Source: Melastoma dodecandrum
Taxonomy: Eukaryota; Streptophyta; Magnoliopsida; Myrtales; Melastomataceae
Length of the DNA stretch: 64,000 nucleotides
Direction of reading: 5' to 3'
Assembly (NCBI GenBank): GCA_029817715.1
Contig: JARUPY010000434.1
Coordinates: 1-64,000 of the forward strand
Shown here one piece after another: positions 55,190 to 64,000 of the stretch. The notes beneath the pieces were generated by a model. It did no database searches. It was not told the origin of the DNA and was given only the letters and a program-made list of their open reading frames with translations. The position numbers and the translations under genes were made by a program. The stretch's first letter is position 1, and the number at the start of each line of letters is the position of its first letter.

Positions 55190-56372
55190 TGGTTTGTACG
55201 CGCGCCTTCCGGCTTAGCACGCGCACTGCGGTTCGGACGACCCGAGGATCCGGGCCCGCTCCCAAAGGCCCAACCGGTCGGCGTCGCGACTCGAGCGTCG
55301 GACGCTACGGAAGGGAATTGGGTCGAACCCTCCTTTGGTTCCTGAATGGACCTGCGGGGCGTTTCGCCAACTTGTCTTCAATCATGAAGGCGACGGCCGA
55401 AAGGCTGCGCGTAGGCCTCACAAAGGAACGTTCAGGAGGGTTCGAGGAGCGGCTTGTGTCGCCAGTCCCTCATCCAAAATGGCTTCGTTGTTTTTTAACA
55501 TAGGTAAACAATTACGGAGTCGCCACCGACTTTTATTTTAAAACTGTTAAGTCGGAAAAACAGTTAGTTCGGGGATTCTTAATTACTAACTCTTACATTA
55601 AACATGAGAAGGGTGGCGTTTGCTCCAAAAGTTTGCTTTTGGTTAACGGGTGTTGGACCCGATCCAGGTATGACTCCGGACTCATGTCAATGTTTTACGG
55701 GCGTTGGACCCGACTCATGCTTTTTGGGCCCGAACTCATGTGTATTGTTTTGGCAAACAACATGCGACGATAAAATCCTAAAAGCCTAACAGCATGCACG
55801 CAACCACAGATCAAGTATTTAGATTAAAGGGAGCGGGGAAGGGTGGTGATCGTGGGCCTATGCACTTGGGCCCACGACCTGTTACATGTGGAAATAATAA
55901 AACTTCGGGAGGCCCGCACCTCCCTCGTGTACCTGAAATGACAGTTGGGGCCGCTTTATTATCTTGACATCGCGGTTTTTACACATGCAGAGAGATCCAC
56001 GCGGTTTGATACACGCGCCTTCAAGTAGACTTCGAAAGTTCGACGCCGATTTTCCGAAGTTGTATGCTTGGCAACCAAAAGGGAGAATGGGTCTGCCTTT
56101 AGACGTGAGAAGGGAGCCTGACACCGTAGCAAATCACCAAGAGGAGTGGTCCTAGCTATGGCAGGCATTTCTTTTAGGGGGATGGGTGACGAAAACTGCG
56201 GATTGATGTTTGAGGGCCGTTGAGAGAGGCCGCGGGGGAAGGTGGTCGAGATGGGAAGCCGCTTTGGGGCAGGAGCGTCACGGTGGCGGGATGGTTTCGC
56301 CGCCGGTTGCTGGATCTGCGGGCATCTAAAGGAGATGGGTTTGCTGTCGGTTCCGGGAGGACGGATTGCCGT
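55190..56372. other. GC-rich repeat-derived patch upstream of the Athila-like LTR
   Basis: 55195-55480 is clearly GC-richer than its surroundings, and its frames (55189-55503 and 55335-55541) match nothing. ACGGAGTCGCCACCGACTTTTATT at 55513 resembles a phrase common in plant LTR elements. GTTGGACCCGA is repeated at 55651 and 55705. Likely a fragment of another retroelement; low certainty. Confidence 0.35.
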
Positions 56373-57571
56373 TGTGATAACTCTACGAAAGTAGAGTTAA
56401 ATGATCACATTTGTGCCTTGATTTGAGTTAGTTCCGTCGTTTTAGGTGTTTAGATCGGATGTTTCAAGCTGAATTGTGTTACCTCACGTTCGTTATTGTT
56501 CGTGTAGGGAATTGAAAATGAAATGAGGAACAACGAAGAGAGGAAGGAAGAGTTGTAAGAAGGAAGCGAGGAGTGCGACCATAGAGACCTCCGCAGCTGC
56601 GGGCAAGAGGAAGTTCGCAACCTCAGAGACTTCCGCAGCTGCAGAATATTTCTTCGCAGCTGCGAAGAAGCCAAATGGAGCACACCACATTGAAGTTCGC
56701 AGCTGCGGAAGATTTCCTCGCAGCTGCGGCAGAACCAGAAAATCTCCTCCCCTCCGAATTCTTAGATTCTTTCTTTATTTCTATTTAGGTCCTTTAGTTA
56801 TTCCCTAGTATAAATACTCAAACTTAAGGCGTACTAGGGTTGGAGTGGTGGGAATTGGTTTTTCTTTGACGGCAAAAAGCTCGTGACAGGAGATTGGTGC
56901 CGGCAGAGAATTGCAAATTCTTTTCCCTTTTGCTTTTAGATTTCAATTATGCTTTCATCTTTGATCTGGCTTTCATGTTGCATCGCTATGAACTAATTAG
57001 CAGCCTGATCAACTGTTGATATTGATTTGATCACCTAGGGAGACTCGAGATGGTAGCCTAGGTCAGATCGGGATTAGGATAACCTAAGGAACCTTCGAGT
57101 CGAGAGAGACCGGGTTTTAGTGTGAGAGTAGAAATACCGTGCACCTTGGGTAATCAAAGTAGTGTTAAATCGTAAAGGGCCTCCACTAGTTCTTTGCCTA
57201 AACATAGAGTAGAGAATTTGATACATGGGGGTACGTTCCCGGATATCCGAGAGGGTTATGGGGAGAGATTAGCGGCCTACAGTTAACAACCGATGAAATT
57301 CAATAGTAATAAGAAGAGGGGATATGAGAGCATAAGTCATGAGGGGAAATCGGTAGTCCTAGATCTTTCATTCTTATTGGTAATTCGATTCACTTTGCTG
57401 TTAGTTTAACTTCTCATCACTTAATTTGTTCACTTGACCTTGAATTTGGTTATCGAATTTGACGTTACAAGACTTAATTGATACTGATTCTCTGTGGGAT
57501 CGACCCTTGCTTGCCCTTACTGCTTAGTTTGTGTGAACGAGGATTTATTTTTGTTGCGTTGACGACGCGCA
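56373..57571 (+). repeat. 5' LTR of the Athila-like element
   Basis: Begins TGTGATAACTCTACGAAAGTAGAGTTA and ends GACGACGCGCA. Related to the split minus-strand LTR at 44081-52203. Contains a TATA-like AGTATAAATACTC (56810 region) in plus orientation, suitable for the LTR promoter, and five GCAGCTGC sites (56592-56729). Confidence 0.85.
56592..56729 (+). repeat. GCAGCTGCG cluster in the LTR
   Basis: Five palindromic GCAGCTGC sites, four as GCAGCTGCG, each usually preceded by YYC and followed by a purine, in under 140 bp. Same motif recurs eight times at 63167-63538. Confidence 0.9.
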
Positions 57572-57579
57572 CCAAATTT

Positions 57580-57597
57580 TGGCGCCGCTGTTGGGGA
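57580..57597 (+). other. Primer binding site (tRNA-Asp type)
   Basis: TGGCGCCGCTGTTGGGGA lies 9 nt after the LTR end and resembles the 3' end complement of plant tRNA-Asp, as in Athila and Tat elements. Confidence 0.8.
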
Positions 57598-57688
57598 ACC
57601 AGTTTTCTTTTAGTTGTCTTTTAACTCTTTTTTTTCGATAACTGTTTGACGTTCAAGTTTTTTTTTTTCTCTTTATATATTTCAGTTT

Positions 57689-59557
57689 ATGCTACGGAGT
57701 CAAGGAGCTAATTTGACTCCATTGGACCCAGAAATCGAGCGCACCTTTCGGCAAAGGTTGAGAACACAGCGAGTAGCTATGGCCGACGAGGACCACAGAA
57801 ATCAGATCGACAGAAACCTAGTCCCGATACAAGAGCGTGGAGGGATGCCAGATGTTGATAACAGGCCGATGATGGACTTCACATCGGCCAGAACTTACGC
57901 TCACCGGTCATGCATAGCACCACCGCCCATCGCAGCTCGTGATTACGAGATCAAGACATCGGTGATGCAGATGATTCAGAATACAGTCCAGTTCAGAGAA
58001 ACACCAATGGAGGATCCGCACGAGCATCTGAGTAAGTTTCTCAGCGTATGCGACACTTTCAGGCAGAACGGAGTGTCCCAAGATGCAGTCAGGCTGAAGC
58101 TGTTCATATTTTCCCTAAAGGACAAGGCCTGGGCGTGGTTCAATTCACTCCTAGTGAATTCAATATAGATGTGGGCACAGATGGAGGAGGCTTTCCTAGA
58201 TCAGTATTATCCTCCCTCGAAGATATCTCAGATGAGGAACGAGATTACCACGTTCCGACAGGACAGCGATGAAACTTTCGTGGAGGCATGGGAGCGATTC
58301 AAGAATCTGCTGATACAGTGCCCATATCATGATCTGCCTGGATGGAGACAGCTTGAGGCATTCTATAATGGACTCACGGACTCGTCCAGGAAGGATGTAA
58401 ATTTGGCATCCGGAGGATCCTTCTTGAGGAAGTCCTATGTGGAAGGACTGGAGCTCCTTGAGACGATGAGGAAGACTTGTCTGCCGAACCAGTATTCGGA
58501 GCGTATGAACAGAAGGAAGCCGCAGGGCGTCTTTGAATTGGATACCTTAACCTCAATTCAAGCACAACTAGCCGCTCTCACTAAGAAATTTGAGGAAGCG
58601 AACGTTAGTTCGGTTCAGAGCAACTAGCAGGGTTGTCGGATTTGCGGAGGAGCGCATCTTACATATCAGTGCACCATGAGCATGGAGGAAGCCAACTTTG
58701 TTGGAAACCAGCGCAACAACCCGTACTCGAATACGTATAACCCAGGGTGGAGGAATCACCCGAACTTTTCTTGGAGAGCACAGGCACCTCCGCCTGGTAT
58801 GTCGAGACCACCAGCACCAGCGCCTCAGTATCCGCAAGCACAAGCAGAAGCCTCGGAAAAGAAGCCGAGCCTCGAAGAGATGATGCTCAAATACATGGCG
58901 AATCAAGACGCTTTGATGAAGAACCAAGCAGCGTCGATTCGGAACCTTGAGAACCAGGTTAGCCAGCTGGCTCAGGCGGTGAATTCGAGAGCCTATGGGA
59001 CTCTCCCGAGCAATACAGAAATCAATCCAAGGGAGCAAGCCAAAGCCGTGACTCTAAGGAACGGCCGGTCACTTGAGGCAGAGGAAGCCGAGGCTAAGAA
59101 GGAAAGCAGCGGATCCAGTCCAGTGGAGATAACTAGTAAGAAATCTCAGACTAGCCCTTTACATTCTAACTTGAACTTGCCGCAGGACAAAGGGAAGAAA
59201 AAGATGGAGGAAGAGAGAAAGAAACCGGAAATCGACATCTCGAAACTTCCGTTTCCACAGAGAGCCCGAAAGCAAAACGAGGATGCTCAATTCCGTAAGT
59301 TCCTCGATATATTTAAAAAGCTACACATTAATATTCCTTTTGCAGAAGCTTTGGAGCAGATGCCTAGTTACGTCAAGTTCATGAAGGACGTACTCTCGAA
59401 AAAACGGAGGTTGGGCGATTTTGAGACAGTTACACTTACCGAGGAGTGTAGCGCCATCATTCAGAAGAAGATACCACCGAAGCTAAAGGACCCAAGTAGC
59501 TTCACAATTCCATGCACAATTGGAACAGCATTCTTTGCGACCTTGGGGCGAGCATAA
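57689..59557 (+). pseudogene. Athila-like gag with two in-frame stops
   Basis: Single frame interrupted by TAG at 58166-58168 and TAG at 58625-58627. Retrotrans_gag domain: MEDPHEHLSKFLSVCDTF, LKLFIFSLKDKAWAWFNSL, DQYYPPSKI, DETFVEAWERFKNLL and YNGLTDSSRKDVN. A zinc knuckle follows the second stop at once: CRICGGAHLTYQC (C-x2-C-x3-H-x4-C, the Athila/Tat form). Then a Pro/Asn-rich linker, a coiled segment (LKYMANQDALMKNQAASIRNLENQVSQL), and a basic region (KGKKKMEEERKK) leading to QMPSYVKFMKDVLSKKRRL, the conserved stretch before protease. A one-base loss near 59520 moves the protease into another frame. Confidence 0.9.
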
Positions 59558-62500
59558 ATCTGATGCCATTTTCGGTGTATAAAGAGCTAGGTTTGGGGGA
59601 GGTAAGACCTACATCTGTGTCCCTTCAATTAGCCGATAGATCCATTACGTACCCGAAAGGGATTATTGAGGATGTTCTTGTTAAAGTAGATAAATTTATT
59701 TTTCCGGCTGACTTTCTGGTGTTAGACTTTGAGGAGGACAAGGAGATTTCTATCATCCTTGGTCGTCCTTTTTTAGCCACAGGAAGGGCATTGATCGATG
59801 TGCAGAAGGGAGAGTTGACAATCCGTGTCAACGATCAGGAAGTTATATTTAACGTTTATAAATCTGTTAAATGGCCTTCTGAAAATTCTGATTGTTTCCT
59901 GATGGACATTGTTGATAGGTGCACTTCCAAGTTTTCCCCTCTTGGTGATGAAGGTATCTCAGAAGATGAAGGAGAGAAGACCGACCCCGATTGTGACACC
60001 CAGGAAGCCCTAGCGTTATTCACACGAAGGATTCAACAATTTGACACGCTAGAGCGGCCACTGAACCCGATGCAACCTTCAATTGAGGAACCCCCCACTT
60101 TAGAGCTCAAGCAACTCCTGGATCATCTCAGGTATGCGTACCTCGGACCATCAAATACTTTACCTGTGATTATTTATGCCAATCTTACAGGAGAAGAGGA
60201 GGAGGAATTGCTTGAGATCCTCAAGGCACACAAGAAGGCATTGGGATGGACTATAACGGATATTCGAGGAATCAGTCCGTCGGTATGTATGCACAAGATT
60301 TTGCTTGAGGATGATCATAAGGTCTCAGTTGAGGCTCAGAGGCGACTCAACCCGAACATGAAGGAAGTGGTGAAGAAAGATATCATCAAGTGGCTAGATG
60401 CAGGTATTATTTACCCGATCTCTGACAGTTCTTGGGTTAGCCCTGTGCAGTGCGTCCCGAAGAAAGGAGGGATGACGGTGGTCAAGAACGAGAAGAATGA
60501 GTTGATTCCGACTCGTACTGTAATCGGGTGGAGAGTTTGCATGGATTACCGCAAACTGAACAAGGCCACCAGGAAAGACCATTTTCCTCTACCCTTTATT
60601 GATCAGATGCTTGATCGATTGGCGGGTAAGGATTTCTATTGCTTCTTGGATGGATACTCCGGGTACAATCAAATTTTGATTGCTCCGGAGGACCAAGAAA
60701 AGACAACGTTCACATGCCCATTCGGTACCTTTGCGTTTCGCCGCATGCCATTTGGATTGTGTAATGCACCTGCGACTTTTCAACGATGCATGATAGCCAT
60801 ATTCTCTGATATGATTGAAAATGGTTTGGAGGTCTTTATGGATGATTTTTCTGCTTTTGGTACATCGTATGCGGATTGCCTGTCGAACCTCACTAAGGTT
60901 CTAAAACGTTGTGAGAATGCTAAACTAATCCTGAACTGGGAGAAATGCCAGTTTATGGTTCGTGATGGCATTGTTTTAGGTCACCGAATCTCCAGCAAGG
61001 GCATTGAAGTAGACAGGGCAAAGATAGAGACGATTGAGAAGTTACCCCCACCCTCTTCAGTGAAAGGGATTCGGAGCTTCCTCGGACATGCTGGTTTCTA
61101 CCGAAGGTTCATCAAGGATTTCTCCAAGATCACGAAGCCACTGTGCAATTTGTTGGAGAAGGATGTTCCCTTTGTATTCGATGTTGAGTGCCTTTCTGAC
61201 TTTACTGAACTTAAGAAGAGGTTAGTCATAGCATCTGATTGGAATTTGCCCTTTGAGTTGATGTGTGATGCTAGCGACTATGCAGTAGGAGCCGCATTAG
61301 GCCAGAGGGTAGATAAGATTTTTCGGGTTATATACTATGCCAGCAGGACCTTAGATGATGCCCAGGTTAATTACACCACGACTGAGAAAGAATTGTTAGC
61401 CGTTGTGTTTGCATTTGATAAATTTCGCAGTTATCTGGTGGGATCTAAGATAATAGTGTTTACGGATCACTCAGCGATCAAATACTTGATTGAGAAAAAG
61501 GACGCTAAGCCTAGGCTGATTCGTTGGGTGCTATTATCACAAGAATTTGACTTAGAGATCCGAGATAGGAAAGGGACTGAAAATCAGATAGCAGATCACT
61601 TGTCTAGGTTAGAAAATGAAAATGTGATTCGAGACAAGGTTTGCATCAATGAGTTCTTTCCAGATGAGTGTTTGCTGTCTGTTGATGTGAGCGTGCCTTG
61701 GTATGCTGATTTTGTAAACTTCATTGTGTCGGAATTTATTCCTGAGGATTTCAATGCACACAAGCGGAAACGGTTTCTTCATGACGTTCGTCACTACTTT
61801 TGGGACGAACCATTTCTGTTTAAAAAGTGTGTAGATCAGGTGATCAAGAGATGTGTGCCGGAATCTGAAATAATGGACATACTATCCCATTGCCACGCAT
61901 CCCCCCACGGAGGACACTTTGGAGGAGATAGAACAGCCGCAAAAGTTCTCCAGTCAGGTTTCTACTGGCCGACTATTTTTAAAGATGCCTATCAGTTTGT
62001 TCTTCATTGTGATAGGTGCCAAAGAACAGGGAACATATCACGGAGAAACGAAATGCCCCTGCACAACATCCTCGAGGTTGAACTTTTTGATGTTTGGGGC
62101 ATCGACTTCATGGGACCCTTCATCCCATCGAACGGTAACAAGTACATCCTCGTAGCAGTAGATTACGTTTCCAAGTGGGTGGAAGCAATTGTTTCCCCCA
62201 CTAATGAGGCTAGTGGTTGTCAAGTTTGTGCATAAACAGATTTTCACTAGGTTAGGTGTTCCACGCGCTATCATTAGTGACGAGGGTACACACTTCATCA
62301 ATCGTCAGTTTAATGCACTGTTAAGCAAATATGGCGTGAAGCACAAGGTGGCCACAGCGTATCACCCACAGACCAGCGGACAGGCGGAAGTTTCCAACCG
62401 TGAAGTGAAGCGCATCCTTGAAAAATCGGTAAGTACAACACGAAAGGATTGGTCGTTAAAACTTGACGATGCTTTGTGGGCGTACAGGACAGCGTACAAA

Positions 62501-62980
62501 ACACCGATCGGGATGTCTCCATACCGACTCGTCTTTGGCAAGGCTTGTCACCTCCCAGTGGAACTCGAGCACAAGGCATACTGGGCACTAAAGCACCTAA
62601 ATTTCGACGCAACCCGATCAGGTGAGGCTCGCCTTTTGCAGATGAACGAGTTGGAGGAGCTTCGTCATCGGGCATACGAGAATGCAACGATCTACAAGGA
62701 GAAGACAAAAAAATGGCATGATAGCCGCATCCTCAACAGGTCATTTGTGCCAGGTGAGTATGTATTACTTTTCAACTCACGTTTGCGGTTATTTCCAGGC
62801 AAGTTGAAGTCGCGATGGTCCGGACCTTTTAAAGTGGTCAGAACGTTTCCTCATGGCAATGTATAGTTGCAGTCGAATGATTCGGAAACCACGTTCAAAG
62901 TCAACGGCCAACGCCTCAAGCACTATCATGGAGAGCCACTTGAGCGAGGAACTACTTCCACGCGACTCCAAGACGCGTAA
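59512..62980 (+). pseudogene. Athila-like pol: protease, RT, RNase H, integrase
   Basis: Open from 59512 to 62235 (907 codons), then one-base frame change near 62212 into 62189-62866, a TAG at 62864-62866, and a tail ending with TAA at 62978-62980. Protease [13 protein letters not shown] with [38 protein letters not shown] and catalytic FMDD (codons 442-445, both Asp present); RNase H with [35 protein letters not shown] and [10 protein letters not shown]; integrase HHCC ([10 protein letters not shown]...CDRCQ), DDE residues in [17 protein letters not shown] and the SGQAEVSN segment; C-terminal [11 protein letters not shown] and FKVNGQRLKHY. All catalytic residues look present; only the breaks disable it. 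Confidence 0.93.
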
Positions 62981-63023
62981 AATCGTGCGAAAGTCGAGCC
63001 ATCGACTCTAAACTAAGGCGCTT

Positions 63024-63041
63024 CTTGGGAGGCAACCCAAG
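63024..63041 (+). other. Stem-loop after pol
   Basis: CTTGGG (63024-63029), loop AGGCAA, CCCAAG (63036-63041), 44 nt after the pol stop. A GGGAGGCAACCCA phrase at this position recurs in plant Athila-type elements. Possible RNA structure; role unknown. Confidence 0.6.
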
Positions 63042-63166
63042 TCTTTTCATTTTATTCCCGATATTTAGTTATTTTTAATCTTTTATTTGTTTTTGTTAGT
63101 AGATCAAGAAGCATGTCCATGAAAAAGACGGAAAAAGAAAATGAGGTAGCATCCACAGTAAGGTCC

Positions 63167-63538
63167 GCAGCTGCGGAGGAACGGAAGGCGGTAAGTTTCG
63201 CAGCTGCGAGGACATCTCTCGCAGCTGCGGAAGGCGCATACACCTGCGACCCTCAGAGAGTCTCGCAGCTGCGAGAGACATGTAACCTGTGACCATCAGA
63301 GAGTCTCGCAGCTGCGGAGGGAATTCTCGCAGCTGCGTGAGCACGAAATTTCAGACAAAATAAAAAGGGGGCGAACCCTAATTCAGTTCCTCACCCACAT
63401 TTCTCAGGACGCAGCTGCGACGGCTACACCTCCCAACTCCCCGGCTACTCCCGCGTCAATCTCCGACGCCCTCCTCCTCCCTTGTGCGTCCATCCACTGC
63501 AGATCCGCTCTCCGGTGCCACACTCTTCCGCAGCTGCG
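63167..63538 (+). repeat. GCAGCTGCG cluster between pol and the 3' ORF
   Basis: Eight GCAGCTGCG sites in about 370 bp, several within a larger repeat of the form CTGYGACC.TCAGAGAGTCTCGCAGCTGCG. Same palindrome as in the LTR (56592-56729) but outside it. Confidence 0.9.
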
Positions 63539-63652
63539 ACAATCAGGAAAGTTCCTCATCCCTTAGTCCCATCGGTGATTTGCGTGCGGCCACATCGTTG
63601 TTCACCCGGTGATTCAATAGTTGCCTTAGTTCTTAGAATAGCGTAGTTAGCG

Positions 63653-64000
63653 ATGGCGCCCAAGCAACGCACTACGACCGGTGCCTCTAGTTCTAGGCAA
63701 ATGAAAGGGAAGGAAAAGACAGGTAAGGATAAGGCCGTTGTGAATGAATCGTCGGCGGCGTACCAACGGTCCATGAAACGACCGCTGATCGCTGAGCGGG
63801 TATTCGATACCACGCATCCCGATTTGGTTGAATACCGGGCGCGTTTAGAACGTCTGGGGTGGCTTCGTTTTAGTACAACGATAAAGCGGGGCGTCGTCCC
63901 GGTGGTCAGGGAGTTTTATGCAAACGTGCATACCCTGGACAGGGATAGGCAGAGTATTCGAGTTCGAGACAGGGAGGTTAAGTTTGGTGCATCAGTGATT
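63653..64000 (+). CDS. Athila env-position ORF (plant transposon protein), 5' part
   Basis: 116 codons open from ATG 63653 to the window end. Basic N-terminal stretch (KQRTTTGASSSRQMKGKEKTGKDK), then VFDTTHPDLVEYRARLERLGWLRF, VVPVVREFYANVH and VRDREVKFGASVI. The REFYANV...VR.REVKF pattern is that of the putative plant transposon protein domain found downstream of pol in Athila elements, at the position of the env-like gene. No signal peptide or membrane segment is visible in this part. Truncated by the window. Confidence 0.75.
   Translation, partial: MAPKQRTTTGASSSRQMKGKEKTGKDKAVVNESSAAYQRSMKRPLIAERVFDTTHPDLVEYRARLERLGWLRFSTTIKRGVVPVVREFYANVHTLDRDRQSIRVRDREVKFGASVI

Larger units (their letters stand above)
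56373..64000 (+). mobile_element. Athila-like Ty3/gypsy element, 5' LTR to env-position ORF (cut by window end)
   Basis: 5' LTR (56373-57571), tRNA-Asp-type primer site, gag, protease-RT-RNase H-integrase, a noncoding spacer with CTTGGG...CCCAAG hairpin, and the start of a further ORF at 63653. This order (extra ORF after pol, tRNA-Asp site) is that of Athila elements. gag has two in-frame stops, pol has a frame break at each end and one stop, so it is not autonomous, yet it is much better preserved than the other gypsy copies. The 3' LTR lies outside the window. Confidence 0.9.

Noticed and set aside
63167..63538. Second GCAGCTGCG cluster as a nested LTR
   Set aside because: It shares only the short motif with the 5' LTR, not the flanking sequence, and lies between pol and the 3' ORF.
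1..64000. tRNA, rRNA or other structured RNA genes
   Set aside because: No cloverleaf, B-box context or rRNA-like block was noticed; the only tRNA-related sequences are retroelement primer sites.

Overview
This window is a stretch of nuclear DNA from a flowering plant, most likely a eudicot. The evidence is two spliced or UTR-intron-bearing plant genes (an Aux/IAA repressor and an RMD5-type E3 ligase subunit), plant FAR1/MULE transposases, and plant-type Ty1/copia (Sirevirus-like) and Ty3/gypsy (Athila-like, Tat-like, chromovirus-like) retrotransposons. The species cannot be fixed from the sequence. Only about 36.0-42.4 kb is a gene island; almost everything else that can be assigned is transposon-derived and mostly decayed.

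Layout. 1-1773: no supported gene. 1774-9254: a decayed LTR element (related ends 1774-4401 and 7962-9254). A Sirevirus-like solo LTR (1998-3993) sits in its left end, and a minus-strand chromovirus-like gag-PR-RT remnant (about 4620-6420) sits inside it. 9762-11634: a second, minus-strand Sirevirus-like solo LTR with a perfect 5-bp target duplication. About 13.3-27.8 kb: a mirror-symmetric block of two ULP1-like (C48) protease remnants and two FAR1/MULE transposase pseudogenes, ordered ULP(+), FAR1(-), FAR1(+), ULP(-). The right-hand pair lies between 56/57-bp imperfect inverted repeats (19560-19615 and 27089-27145) and is flanked by a TTAGTAA-rich region holding a roughly 100-bp-arm hairpin. 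This is the most unusual unit in the window. About 28.65-35.8 kb: a minus-strand Tat-like gypsy element with gag, protease and N-terminal RT but no recognisable RNase H or integrase.

Gene island. An IAA8-like Aux/IAA gene (CDS 37036-39214, five coding exons, 5'-UTR intron) runs rightward. An intronless-CDS RMD5 gene (39924-41084, minus, with a probable 5'-UTR intron) converges on it. Their introns carry long poly-C/poly-G runs.

43.3-54.2 kb is a nest. A pair of related direct repeats flanks a minus-strand Athila-like LTR (44081-52203), which is split by an almost complete but crippled Sirevirus-like element (44571-51304, target duplication CTACT). After a short kinase gene fragment and a GC-rich patch, an Athila-like element (56373 to beyond the window) shows 5' LTR, tRNA-Asp-type primer site, gag, pol and the start of the extra (env-position) ORF. 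Its LTR and 3' untranslated region carry clustered copies of the palindromic motif GCAGCTGCG.

Functionally, the two host genes belong to auxin transcriptional repression and to the GID/CTLH ubiquitin ligase; nothing in the sequence links them beyond proximity. The transposons supply no intact enzymes: nearly every coding region has stops or frameshifts, many of the stops replacing expected tryptophan codons.
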